DNA from: Arctopsyche grandis
Lineage: Eukaryota; Arthropoda; Insecta; Trichoptera; Hydropsychidae
NCBI RefSeq assembly: GCF_051622035.1
Contig: NC_135357.1
Coordinates: 16,483,001 to 16,547,000, forward strand
Direction: 5' to 3'
DNA length: 64,000 bases
The notes under the pieces are model-generated. The model searched no databases. It saw only the letters and a list, made by a program, of their open reading frames with translations, and was not told where the DNA came from. Positions 40,426 through 52,216 of the stretch are shown one piece after another (the stretch's first letter is position 1; the number at the start of each line of letters is the position of its first letter). The position numbers were made by a program, and so were the translations under genes.

Positions 40426-42399
40426 ATACAGGTAGACCTCGACTTAGACCGCAAAAAAATAAACGATTTTCAGAATTTCTTTAATTAGTTTTAAATCATG
40501 GACCACCGTTACCTACTGCCACTGCCTTTTGGGAGAAATTAAATGGTTCATATTTAAATGAGTAAATATGCACATTTTAAAATTAATAATATGCATAAAT
40601 TTTCTAAATATTTTGACGTTTTATTAGTATTTGGACTTAAGACCGAGGTGCAAGAATGTATCTGCGTCGTAATTTGAGGAATACCTGTACATAATACACC
40701 CATCACAGCTGGAAACCACGAGCACGACTTGTGCCACACTTTTGGGTGTGTTCTTACTAATATACTAAGAAGCACCAGTTTGATATACATAACTGCCGCT
40801 CCTCCTTACAATTTTCTTATTATGAGAAAATTTCAATATCAATATTAATTAATACTAATAATATTTACCATGGCGAATACATACATATATTATTTATGTG
40901 CTATATTATAGAAACTGAATGGATGATACATCAAAGTTTTTTAAATAATGCTTTGAAAAAATAACATTTTTGGTATTATTTTACGAGCGTTTATTTGTCT
41001 GCAACATGTGACAAATACATAATATGAAATCGCATAACTTATGACTAACGCCGTTAAAACGGCATCGGACACAACTTTTGCATTAAAATTTTTGTCTGTC
41101 GAAATTATGGGCACTTCATAACCCCCTCCCCTCACACATCTTTCACGACCATCACCAACCCCTTAACGACCAAAGTGAACATTTCTCATTTTAACTCACG
41201 TCTTATCTCGCGCTGATTTATTGCGCAATGAAGGCCTTTATGGAATTTTGACTCCTTATTTCAAGAGACAAAACTTATCGACGGGCGCCAAGCGACCACC
41301 GGGCCTTTAAGGGTTATCTCTAACCGTTTAAATTATCGTCCAGATATAATCTTGGACTTTTTAAAATTGCATTGAATCTATCTCAGTTTTGTATATACAC
41401 ACATATATGTACATTAAATAGCTAATTAAAATAAGTAAAATCCAATGAAATTTATAGACGATATAATGTGTTATTTAAAGGCAATTGATCGTTATGGTAT
41501 TCTTGAAAGCTGTTTTCCAAGAATGCTAAAATTTCATCTAAATTTATGATCGTAATAAATAGCATTGTTAATGCGTTATATTTGATTCTGCTGAATATAA
41601 AATTGTCATCATATTAAATTATGATATTTTAAAATCTGATTATTATAATTAGCTTGGATGCTTTCGATCGAGAGTTAATTTCGAAGAACAATAAAGTCGT
41701 ATACAAAAAAGCACGCGACTACGTTTCTTGGGGGTAAAAGAATACGTTAAAAATTCAGTAGCTCGACTCATTAATTAGCGACACAGATATGGCCCCATAA
41801 CAATGCGAATAATATAGGCTAAACAAAATCATTTTTAATGGGGGGGTCGATACGAGGTGGTCCCCTTGTCCGGCGACAGTAGAATGAAATACAGAGCAAT
41901 TATCTCCGTTTTTTCCGATGAAAAAAATCTCAGGTATAAAATATTCATCCAGGTTTTTTGGCCATCGACGACGACGTGGAAAAAAAACTCGGTTATATAT
42001 AACTGGCAAGCGCTGGCGATGACAGGTCGTCCCCTAACTAACAGGTTATTTTGTATCGTCATTTATATAACTTGAATGGGGACATTCGTACTAACTTCTA
42101 TTCTCGTTTTTTTTCATTACCATACCCACTGACATATTATTTTGAAACCTAAGTTTATGGCTACTATCGACACTATGTATACATTCAAAACAAAACACCA
42201 TAAAAAACTCATTGATATTTTTTTAGATTACGAGGTCACCCAGAATGTGCATTTTATTCATTAAATTCATTAAAATATTAATCTCATTAAATCAGATTCA
42301 AATATTAATCTCATTAAATCAGATTCAAATATAAATCACCGAATTATATTGTAGAACATAACTTAGCCAACAGTATAACTCGGTGGTTGTGTTAATGAT
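40426..42399. other. Gene-free; candidate regulatory island at 41130-41350
   Basis: About 41130-41350 is unique and GC-richer, with TTATTGCGCAATGAAGGCC, an inverted TTGCGCAA core of the type bound by C/EBP-like bZIP factors. About 41830-42050 is another GC-richer block. A 27-bp unit (ATTAATCTCATTAAATCAGA, then TTCAAAT) is repeated in tandem at about 42279-42332. Confidence 0.4.
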
Positions 42400-42745
42400 A
42401 ACCAAAGAGAGATTCTTGGGTGCCAGCTCTAGGTTGATTTAGATTGAAAATAATTTATTCCGATTATAATCTGTAGTGCTGATCGTCAGACTTGGATATT
42501 TGTGGCTTCAAGTCGAGCGTTTCCTATCAGAGTTTGCCAATTTTTCTTATTTCATTGTTGAAACGGTTCGTCATCAAATTAGCAAAACCATCCTACTCAC
42601 TATGTCACCGCCATTTAAATATGATTTCAAATTTATAATCTGTAAATTTATATTTGTATGTATAAGCTAAATACCATTGGTGTTGCTCAGCCTGTAACGG
42701 CAAACTGTAATGGCACAATGGTAAAAATATAAATTTTTATTTTTA
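42400..42745 (+). mobile_element. SINE with hairpin tail, degenerate head
   Basis: The body block CGTTTCCTATCAGAG is at 42519, followed by GAAACGGTTC. The 3' end carries a hairpin (TACCATTGGTG near 42671, CACAATGGTA near 42714) and an A-rich tail. The head is too decayed to identify A and B boxes with confidence. Confidence 0.75.
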
Positions 42746-44339
42746 AAAATAAAACTTGGAATATATCTTGGAGGAGATCTGATTGAAAATATAAGTTTTT
42801 GTTTAGTAATAAGTTTCATTTTAAAGAAAGGCGATTCTATTGTCTATGTATGTATGTACCTATACGATTTATTTATTTCTATACATATGTACATATATAC
42901 ATTCCTTCACTTACATAGGATGGTAGAATATATCTGTAATAAAATTTCATCTATAAACTTCCAGTTATACAAAATGCAATAAATCGATTTCATCATATTA
43001 AACGACGAAGTCACATTATCTACGAAATGATAAAATATTAAATATACATATGTATGTAGCTGGAAAAGATTGCCTTTATAAAATATAAATGTAATATCTA
43101 CATATATGTATGTACATATATTGTCTATTTGTACGTGTAATACATGTATACGCATGTGGATGGATCAAGTTACTTGGTAAATGTGAATTAAGCATTGAGT
43201 AGGACTTTTATCAACTTGCTTAAAAAAAAATACTTATTCGGGGAAACTCGGGGGGAAACTCTGTCTCCAATTTTCCCATATTTCGGGTTCAACAACCGGA
43301 GCGTCCGCCCACTCATAACCGCTCTCGTTTATGATTTGGCGCATAACTGGGCTTGCGCAATCCCCGCCCAGTTATGATTTAATATTTGTAACGTAGGCGG
43401 ACTTTGGGGCGTACCCCTTGTCATAACAAGTCATACAAACTCGCAGCCGGTTGGTCGGCTCGAGTGATTCACACCACAAGTACCAACAGCTATTCTTCGT
43501 ATACGTAGATTTTTACACGCAGTGAATTAAGAATCGAAATATTCGACGTCCATTTGTGTGGAAAAACTTAGTTAATCAAGCGCACGGCGACAGTAAAACC
43601 CGCAAAGCACTCGTTTCGACTGATTGAGAGCATCAAATCAAATGTGCCAATCACCCGGCTAACGCGAGAGTTGCTCCCCGGTCACGTAGCTTCGAGAAGG
43701 GAGGATGGGGGGGGGCACTATGGTGGTTAGGCGGTGGCCATAAGGGGTACAAGACGCTCACTTCAGCAACACCCTGTTCAGAAAGTGCTGGTGTGTAAAT
43801 AATCACAATTGAAAGCGTACGTTCAATGATGATTTGTATCGAAAATGCTAGAACAAGTGAAGTATGAATTCCCATCCAACGATTTCATTTCGGATATTTG
43901 TTTTGCCCTTTTGGTTGTAATCCCTAAAATTATAACAAATCTTATTAAGAAAGTTGTCACGAATTGTGACGTAAAAGAGGAAGAGGCAAATCCTAACCGG
44001 ATAGATATATTCTCTATAGAAAAAAACTCTAAATAAAGAGGAAATGGGAAGCACTATCACGAAATTACATACGATCACGATTTCCAGTCATGATGAACTA
44101 GAGTCTAGTCTCTCCTGACTAGACGGGACTATACTAGTGTTATAAGCAGATATGCTTTTCAAATAACAATAGACCACTCCATCGGTGTTCAAAGCAAGAG
44201 AGCAAAAGAGTATGGTTTTTTTAAGCAATTGACTAGAGTGACCAGTTTTTGTTGCGAAAAGCATTCATTCAACGCCGATATTTGATCATAAGAGACTAGA
44301 TGATCCATAGTCATTATCTTAATTACAATCTGCCAATTT
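42746..44339. other. Gene-free; GC-richer island at 43240-43760
   Basis: 43240-43760 is a unique GC-richer block. An 11-bp perfect inverted repeat, CATAACTGGGC at 43342-43352 and GCCCAGTTATG at 43366-43376, lies in it. About 44155-44290 resembles 56040-56130 and may be a decayed transposon piece. There is no supported gene. Confidence 0.4.
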
Positions 44340-44515
44340 CATCCAACAACACCGTAGAGCTGATGTCTAGAGTGTTGTTGATGAGATTTAGATCTTTGTG
44401 ACATCCAAATCGATCATTTATTATCAGAGTTTGCCAATTTATCTTATTTTACTGTTGAAAAGGCTCCTCAGAAATTGGCTCATACCTACCCTGTCAGATC
44501 TGCTGATTATTATTT
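44340..44515 (+). mobile_element. SINE body fragment
   Basis: It contains the body block TTATTATCAGAGTTTGCC and GTTGAAAAGGCTCC, in the same order as 16287-16330. The tRNA-like head and the 3' hairpin are absent. Confidence 0.65.
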
Positions 44516-44520
44516 AAAAT

Positions 44521-45323
44521 TTGTATGTGGTACAAACATACAGGTGTACAAAAGCTTTGAATGTCAATTTGAACGCAATTGAATATATGATTGTGAATAT
44601 AACAAATTTGAACGAACATTTTTTATTCGCACTGTGCGATCCAAAAGTGTCATATGAACGTTTTGTCGATGTTTCAGAAAACGCTCAAGGAAAAACTAAT
44701 CGAAGCGACCCTGATTTATCCTGAAATAAGACGTAGGACTTTAACTGCGAACCGAGATTATCAAACGTACGCACTCGCACACACACGAGAAATTTTATGA
44801 GGTCCCCATGGGACCCACGAGAATCACGGGCCCCTCAATAAAACGATGATACTCATCTGGATGGTCGTCCAATCAGCGCCGAGGTGTGACACGAGTGCCA
44901 AAAGGGCCAACTCGAGGTCGCTCTTTGTCGAATATGAAACACGTTGAATTGTGCAGTTCGCGGTTCATTAGTTGCCCACCGCCGCCTACCCACGCTCCGA
45001 TTGACAGATAAGTGATCTCACATATTCATCCCCCATCATTCGATTTTATATTCGAGTAATTTTCACTTATATCTACAAACTAACGATATGCATGTAAGTG
45101 AAAAAAATTGTTACCACGTAAGTATGTACAATGTATATGTACATATATACATACATATATGTACAAGTTAGACCTGAAATATTTTATTGATCTTCATCTT
45201 GTCATATAAATAATATAATGTCATATAAAAAATAAAAGTACTGTCATATAAATAAAAAGCTTTATATGTATGTACATAGCTGAAATTTCCAGGTGACCAG
45301 ACAACATTGATCTCATGCTGCTA
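44521..45323. other. Gene-free; GC-richer block at 44700-45010
   Basis: A 67-codon plus frame at 44521-44724 has no recognised domain. 44790-45010 is unique and GC-richer, and could be regulatory. The rest is AT-rich with ATAC-type runs near 45120-45160. Confidence 0.4.
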
Positions 45324-45984
45324 TATTTTTACATACCTCCTTTACGTTTCACGATTACAATTCAGGAAAAAGTTTGCCTCTTATCCGATCGTTTTCATAC
45401 TTTGCCATATTGCTCATTTTGCTCATCAATATAAGTAAGTGGATCCTCCGCCATTACGATAGAGATAAAATATCGTTTAAGAAGCTTTTCAAGTCCGAAA
45501 ATTTTTAATCTCGGTGACGTTTCGTAGTCATTAATTTTATACATAGATGGCGGTAGTAAAAAAAATTATTGGTGTTTTTATTCAAAATAATTATGTATTG
45601 TATCGACAATGTAATGCAAAAGAAACATAAGTGCAAAAATGGCAATTTTGGGCTGAGAACGCAAAATACCCGTTTATTTCATATCTTTGCTATGCAAAAT
45701 CGGCACATCTATAAAAATACCACAAGTGCTAAAATAAGGCTTTGCGATGTTTTTTTTATTTTTTTAAAAAAAAAAAAATTTAAAATAACCTTTCTTTTCG
45801 TTATTACAACAAAAGTAAAGAGATTTTTAAAATATATTTCAGTTAACAGACTTTTAATAAATAATTCAAAAAAATTTAATAAAACTTGATCGATATGTTA
45901 AAACACGACATTATCAATACTCTTAAATGTAAAGAAGAAGCTTGTAAAAAACCATGTGAAATGCAAAGGAGGTATGTAAAAATA
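45324..45984. mobile_element. TIR element of 661 bp
   Basis: The first 20 bases (45324-45343, TATTTTTACATACCTCCTTT) are the exact reverse complement of the last 20 (45965-45984), with weaker complementarity for about 12 more. The outer TA on each side fits a TA target duplication. A 106-codon Lys-rich plus frame (45569-45889) shows no transposase motif, so the element is probably non-autonomous. A shortened relative is at 37836-38152. Confidence 0.85.
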
Positions 45985-46737
45985 GATCACTGGATCAGTA
46001 ACTACATACATACATATGTACATATTACCACTATCACTTATACATATCATAAACAAATATATAATAAAACATAATGCAAATTAAATTTTATAAATATAAA
46101 AAGCTTTTTTTTATTTTGATTTTTAACTAACGAAAGAGTTCATGAATCTACATTTTATTTACGTACATAACAGTAATATGCTTGGCGTGGCTATTTTTTC
46201 ATTTCGATGCTTTTTAGTTACTTCAATCGATTAAAATTCAATCGAAAATTATATTTTTTACAAACAGATTTTTCAAGAATAGGGTTATATGCTGGTATAT
46301 ATGTATGTACATACATACATACATATGTATACTTTCATCTATGTTCGAAGCCAACGTTCTATCGTAAAAATTAATTGCGTCCGAGCCATACATCGAGACA
46401 CGTATAGGTGAGAGCTGGGCCAGGGGTGGCCAAGCGGGTCTCCCCCGATCTCCCCGGGGAGTCTCTAAACAAAAGCCTCTCGCACAACTATCGCTCGAAC
46501 TAAATGACAAATCGAATTATTTCCCCGGCATTCCGCCCTTATTAACCCCCGCAGGGTCGAGCGCCTTCTCGTCGCTTTTGTTTTGTGGGGTAATTCACTA
46601 CTCCCTGTTCAACCCCTCCGTAACCCCCCTCTAGAATATCTCTGAGTAACAGTTAGCGTTAACCTTTCTAGATTTGAGAATTATGCATATTTATTATAAC
46701 AAAAGTTTCAAATTTTATATAAATATAAATAATGCCT
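45985..46737. other. Gene-free; GC-rich block at 46380-46640
   Basis: AT-rich left part with CATA runs. A unique GC-rich block at 46380-46640 (GGGGAGTCTC, CCCCGCAGGGTCGAGCGCC) has no supported frame. Confidence 0.4.
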
Positions 46738-47190
46738 AAAGAAAAAGGTCTTCGGTCAATGAGTCTTACCAGTGATGACGTGTGTATGTAAAACTTGAAT
46801 ATTGAACTACAAATATTACACAAAGTCCAATGTACCCAAAGAAGTATAAAACGCTATATGCTCGTCATAGCGAGGAGATATAAGAAACGGAATACGTGGG
46901 TGAGAAGTATGCCAAGGGTAGTTGATACAGTGGAGAGAATGAAGGGATTGAAATGGCAATGGGTGGGTCACGTAGGAAAATGAACGATAGGTGGACAAAA
47001 TAAGTGCTGGAATGGTACCCAAGAGTATGTAAAAGGGTAGAAAGAAGACAATGTACAGTCAAAATAGGAGGACAAAATTACATCAATTGTGTGGGGTGAG
47101 ATTGATGAAAGTTGCGCAAACAAAGATGAATGGGAGCATGTTGGAGAATCTTTCACCCAGCAGTGGACGGTGAATGTAATGATGATAATT
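46738..47190 (+). mobile_element. RTE-type LINE fragment, degenerate
   Basis: The blocks AAAGGTCTTCGGTCAATG, NTWVRSM in one frame, LKWQWVGHV and the terminal CACCCAGCAGTGGACGG match the RTE copy at 4410-4850. Several frameshifts are visible. Minus-strand frames over it are shadows. Confidence 0.9.
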
Positions 47191-48739
47191 ATACATATTA
47201 TATTTTAACATATGATTAAATAGAATGAGGAAACTCAATACATGTACAATTGTTATATGATATTTAAACCACAGTCCAGGATAATGATAGTTGCAAATCT
47301 AGAAATTATTCCAATCGAAACAATTTCAATTTATTTAGTACTAGTGTTTTACCCGGATTCGCTCGATATTTGTAATATAAAGCGCTTAAACGTGGCCAAT
47401 CTGATATTATATTAAATTTATTTGAATAGTTTTATTTTATTTAAATTTATTTGAATATTCATTTGTTTTTTATTTAACGTCACGGATTTTACGAACCAAA
47501 CAAACATACATACCAAGTGTCTTTCGAAATTATATATTAGATGTCAACGTGAATATTGTGCTGGCTGATTTTGTAATCATAGAATTATAAATATCTAAAG
47601 ATAATGAAATACAAAAATATGATATGATATCAATTTTATTATCGAATGAAATCAAACTTTTGCCATATTTTATAGGAAGAGAGTATTAGCTCTGCTTATC
47701 AGCGACAATATTTTCTTGCATGTATGCTATTATATCAAGTGGATAGAAGAATGATAACATATTAATTTAATCTTAAAAAAAATACTTTTCAATCACTTTC
47801 GTTGATATAATACGTCCTCAAACCCGAAATGGTTGAGATGGACTTCCGCATTGACATTCATCCTTTTCTTTTTCACTTGTCGCAAAAGGGACACACATAC
47901 ACACAATCAGATCGAGATGACGCGTATGCAATCGGCAATCTTCCAATTTGGCCGTAGTGTGGCGAAATTATTACTTTCCATTGACATGTTGTTATTTATT
48001 TACACGGGGAGACCAGATTCGATTAGCGGCTACCCCGACAAGGGTCATTCGAAACTATAGGAAATTAGCACAATTTCCTAGTTTTATTCTGCGGAAGAAT
48101 CTACATCAAGGTTGCATATTTCTATGGTAATATTTCAAGAGCGGAACACAGTCGCCGAGACAATGTCATTCACAGAAATCATAATGAGTACGCGAGATCA
48201 CGTTTGTCGCTAATAGCCGCCAACACGGCGCGCGTACGTTCGCCGGAACAAAAGAGCTCGCTTCCCAGATAACAAATGAGAGCGATTTGTAATTAAAGAT
48301 TCTCTATCCACCTTTCACAAATTTCACAAATATGCCGGTCGAGCATCAATCAGCGGAGGTCTTGTGTCGGCGTCCGTGTATGGGGGCCTTTGTCTTAGGT
48401 CGGCCCTTTTACGACGTGGCACTTTGTGCGCCGCTCGTTTCATGTGTATGCAAGTATCTATATGTGCTTTTTGTATGGATTCGTATTATTAATAACGTGC
48501 GTTTTTCATCTGTGTAGCGATTTGTCTGACAAATGACGGCGACAATGGTCCCCCGAAGAGCCGCGGCCGCGATACCTACACTGTGATATCGCCTATAAAC
48601 CAGGCATATTCAACTCACGTTCTATCTATGTAGTAATTTATTTAGTAATTTCAAAAGATATTGCATAAAAATTTGGACATAGATCTGAACAAACAAACTT
48701 ACATACTTATTTGTATGTGAGATTTTGATTAATAATTGG
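47191..48739. other. Gene-free; GC-richer block at 48130-48600
   Basis: 47341-47400 carries an ACCCGGATTCGCTCG block of a kind often seen in dispersed insect repeats; no element ends are clear. 48130-48600 is unique and GC-rich (AACACGGCGCGCGTACGTTCG, AGCCGCGGCCGCG), possibly regulatory. Open frames there show no domain. Confidence 0.4.
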
Positions 48740-49133
48740 ACAATCATCATCGTCTACAGCTATTCACCATCCACTGCTGGATGAATGCCTCTCCAATTCC
48801 ATGATTCCACTCGTCTCTGTTTTGCCTCTCCGATTCCCCACATATTTTTCTTAATTTCGTCCACCCGTCTTCCCTGCGGTCTTCATTTTATCCATACTCC
48901 TAGCCACGTGGCCCACCCATTGGCATTTTAATCTCTCCATTCTATCCACTTTATCCATTACCCATTTTATACTTCTCACTCACATATTCCACTTCATGTA
49001 TTTCCATGTTATGTCGAACATATAGCGTACTTCTTTGAGTGCATTGAACTTTGCGTAGCATCTTGGCGTTCAATGTCCAAGTTTCACATTTATAAGTCAT
49101 GACTGGCAAAACACATAGATCGAAAATCTCTTA
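48740..49133 (-). mobile_element. RTE-type LINE fragment, minus strand
   Basis: It carries the RTE 3' block (CATCCACTGCTGGATGAATG on the plus strand) and upstream coding sequence to about the TTGATCxATG region, all degenerate. It lies in opposite orientation to the next RTE fragment, only about 60 bp away. Confidence 0.88.
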
Positions 49134-49194
49134 CTAGGCAAAGTTGCATTTTTTATTTAATTTGGAAATATTTGCACATATATAATATAACTAT

Positions 49195-49530
49195 ATAATG
49201 AGGAGAGATAGAAAACAGAATATGTGGGTTAGAAGTATGATAAAGGTGGTTGACAGAATGGTGAGACTAAAGAGATCGAAATGGTAATGGGCGGATTACG
49301 CAGCTAGAAGAACGGACGATAGATTGCCGAAAGAAGTGCTCGAATGGTACCCGAGAGAAATGGGGAAATGAAAGCTGCAAAAATATGGGTGAACGAAATT
49401 AGAAAAATGTGTGGGGTGAGACCGACGAGCTTTGCGCAAAACAGATACGAGTAGAAGACGGATGAAGAAGCCTTCATCCAGCAGTGTATATTGAATGGCT
49501 GTAAATGATGGTAGTGATGTTTTTACATGT
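49195..49530 (+). mobile_element. RTE-type LINE fragment, plus strand
   Basis: It begins GAGGAGAGATAGAAAACAGAA and runs to CCTTCATCCAGCAGTGTATA and ATGGCTGTAAATGATGG. Frames are broken. It matches 4530-4850 of the longest copy. Confidence 0.88.
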
Positions 49531-50085
49531 GTATTGTATTTTATTTTATTTTTATTTTATTCATATATTTATACCAGGAAGGCCTAACAAGTAAACTCAA
49601 TGCGCCTTCCTGGCCAATAATAATTACATATACACATATTTAAACATATGCAAATATATACATACACGTACAAATATATACATATGTATTCATACACAAA
49701 TACACATAAAAATCTTACAGATCGCTCCAAAGCGACGAGTGTACTTCAAGTACGACGTACTGTACTTCAAGTACAGATCAAGAAACACTAAATTATATAT
49801 AAATACAAAATTATTATAGTATATATATTTTACATTATATACGATAACTATGGTCAAACATTGCAAAGTAGCATTGCAAGCATTTATGTATTCAATACGA
49901 TCAGATCAATACAAGCATTTATACAATTCGGATTTAGACAAACATCATCCACGGAGAAATTCATGCAGCATTTTATTATATGTACAAATCGGTGAATCTC
50001 CAGACGCTGAATAACTTGAAATTTGCAAGAGAGATAGGAAAGGAGATGCCAATTTTACAGGAAGCAATCTACTGTTTTCGATCAA
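49531..50085 (-). mobile_element. Long SINE copy, minus strand, with perfect 3' hairpin
   Basis: On the minus strand this matches the SINE at 34850-35210 in its central part and 16510-16575 at its 3' end. The 3' hairpin arms CCAGGAAGGC (49574-49583) and GCCTTCCTGG (49604-49613) are perfect, followed on the minus strand by an AT-rich tail containing AATAAA-like units. The tRNA-like head is not recognisable. Confidence 0.8.
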
Positions 50086-51423
50086 TCTACTGTTGATCGA
50101 ATTCCGACTTTACTTTGTGGAATCCAGATCAATCAATATTAAATATCTCTATGTTAAGCAATATTAATGTTTTCAACATGGATATATTGACTATAAAACC
50201 ATTTACAGACAAACTTGAATAATCAAGATAATATAGAAAATGTATGTACATATATACTGCAGTTGTAAAAATAAACTACAGTATTATAAATTACTCGATA
50301 ATGAAGTTGAAACTGAAGACGGTCATGAATATTAATATTGATATTAATATTAATATTAATACTAATATTGCCATTCCTATATACGCAAATTTAAATGATT
50401 CGTATGTGACTGATTATGTATATGTAATATCTATCCGATAAATAATTCCTACATATTTTTTTCTGTAGAGAATATTGGAAGATATCGTAAATTATGATTC
50501 ATATTTACGATATCTTCCATTTTTCATTCTTTTAGTGATAATAAAACGACAAATATGATACTGTTGAAATATGAACTACTGTTGAAATATGATGTAAATT
50601 ATTTCAGAATTAATGCTCACATGATAAGTCTACTATTATATGTTGTAGAATTGCATTTCACCACAACGAGTTCCCTAATGTTGAAAGTTATATGTATGTA
50701 TGTAAAACGATAGTCGAAGTCCTCGACTTGAACTCGCATGACTTCATGACAAATGACCGCGATGATAGGGTCCAACAAGGCACGCTTTAATAATCCCCCG
50801 TGTCATCGTTCCCGTATATGTTTTTCATAGTCTAATGTAGAGACCACAGTCTCCAGCATCGGATAATGCGCGCACACACTGAGAGAGATACACTATTATG
50901 CCATTTCCACAATGGACTAGCTCAGATCGATTATACGACTCGCTTTTGTGGCCGTTGAAAGGCGAATCGTTCTTTTCACATATAATGTATATAATATTAT
51001 ACACATATGTATGTATGTGTACCTTGTTTTTTTTATTTTGATTATATAATTCACAAGTCGTCCTAGTGATGGCCCATTGAAAGGTTTATCAAATTTCGAG
51101 ATGTGCTTTATTGGTGTCGTTTAGTATCGCTGTGTGAGCCTTTTGTGCAGGAGGACAGATTAATATGAACCGAGCCATCAGTCCTTTATATTAAATGACA
51201 TTTGCCGTTTATAATATTAATTTTGAATGGTGAAAATAAAAGCGAACGATATAAACCTAATATTATATGATATTTATTTTTTAATTACCATTCATTTATT
51301 TCATAATAATATAATACAATATTTCAGTATACACACATGCATATGTATGTATGAACATACATATGTAACTACATATATTGTTATAAATTTCATTTTAAAT
51401 ATTATTTCTTTTCTTGATAATTA
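50086..51423. other. Gene-free; hairpin and GC-richer block
   Basis: A near-perfect ATT-type microsatellite lies at 50329-50367. A 17-bp perfect hairpin lies at 50476-50519. 50700-51190 is unique and GC-richer, possibly regulatory. There is no supported gene. Confidence 0.45.
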
Positions 51424-51545
51424 AACCATTTATTTATTTATTTATTTTATTTTTACATACATACTTATTTTTATACATACATATATACAAACATATACCA
51501 GGAAGGCTTAACAGGTAAACCCCAAATGCACCTTCCTGGTTCACA
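51424..51545 (-). mobile_element. SINE 3' end, minus strand
   Basis: Hairpin arms CCAGGAAGG (51498-51506) and CCTTCCTGG (51531-51539) are followed on the minus strand by a tail ending in repeated AAAT units (51424-51446). It lies 42 bp beyond the stop codon of the peptide gene at 51587-52115, on the same strand. Confidence 0.85.
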
Positions 51546-51586
51546 TATTGATTAATACATGTAAATCTGAACTTATGAATTTATGT

Positions 51587-52115
51587 TTAATAGCATGCAC
51601 ACGCAAGTTGCAAATGGCAAAATCCTGATTGAAAGCCTTTTTCTCTACACTCTTGTACGCACTTGTACATATAACACGGTTCTCTGCGACTTATTTCACC
51701 TGAAATACATAGATATGTGTAAGTTATTGTGAATATTACATTAAATTTAAATAAAAAAATAAAAATAACCTATTGTTTTTGGGATCAGTTCTTCGTGTGA
51801 TTCATGTTCTAGGATCGAATCTAAAAGTTAAATATATTTCTGATCAATGTAATAATAAAAATAAAGTGGTAATAATATTTAAAATAGAATTTGATCTCTG
51901 ATGGTGATGGTTATTTGTATTATTGATATTGGGAAATAATGCTAAACATATACTATAAACCACTTACCAGTTTTCTTACAGGCGCAGATTTCTTTGATCA
52001 AATCTTCTTCGATATGTAATTTTTTTAATAATTTGTGACAATTTTCATCAATACACGATGACAATACATTGTTGGAAATTGCAAGAATTAAAAATACGAC
52101 AAAAATTGACTTCAT
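51587..52115 (-). CDS. Secreted tandem CS-alpha-beta (defensin-like) peptide precursor, domain 1 degenerate
   Basis: Three exons, minus strand: 51968-52115, 51770-51820 and 51587-51699, with GT-AG introns of 147 and 70 bp, both phase 1. Predicted product: 103 residues. Residues 1-20 form a signal peptide (hydrophobic FVVFLILAI, cut near VLSS). Domain 1 (21-46) keeps only Cys 21, 26, 44 and 46; the positions of the third and fourth cysteines are Leu and Ile. Exon 2 gives an acidic linker (about 50-66), and a dibasic Arg-Arg at 71-72 precedes domain 2, a possible processing site. Domain 2 (75-103) has six cysteines spaced C-x4-C-x3-C-x9-C-x5-C-x-C with S-G-F-C before the fourth, the CS-alpha-beta pattern of insect defensins with an unusually short first loop. 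The donor of exon 2 (GTTATT) is weak; skipping this exon keeps the frame and gives 86 residues. Paralogue at 62489-63004. Antimicrobial or signalling roles are possible; target unknown. Confidence 0.83.
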
Positions 52116-52216
52116 TTTGAAAATCGATTCTTAATTTTGTATACGTATGTATGTATATGTTCTGTGAACAGCTTGAACAATGGTGATCAAATAATTCCGA
52201 TTTATTTTTCTACCAG

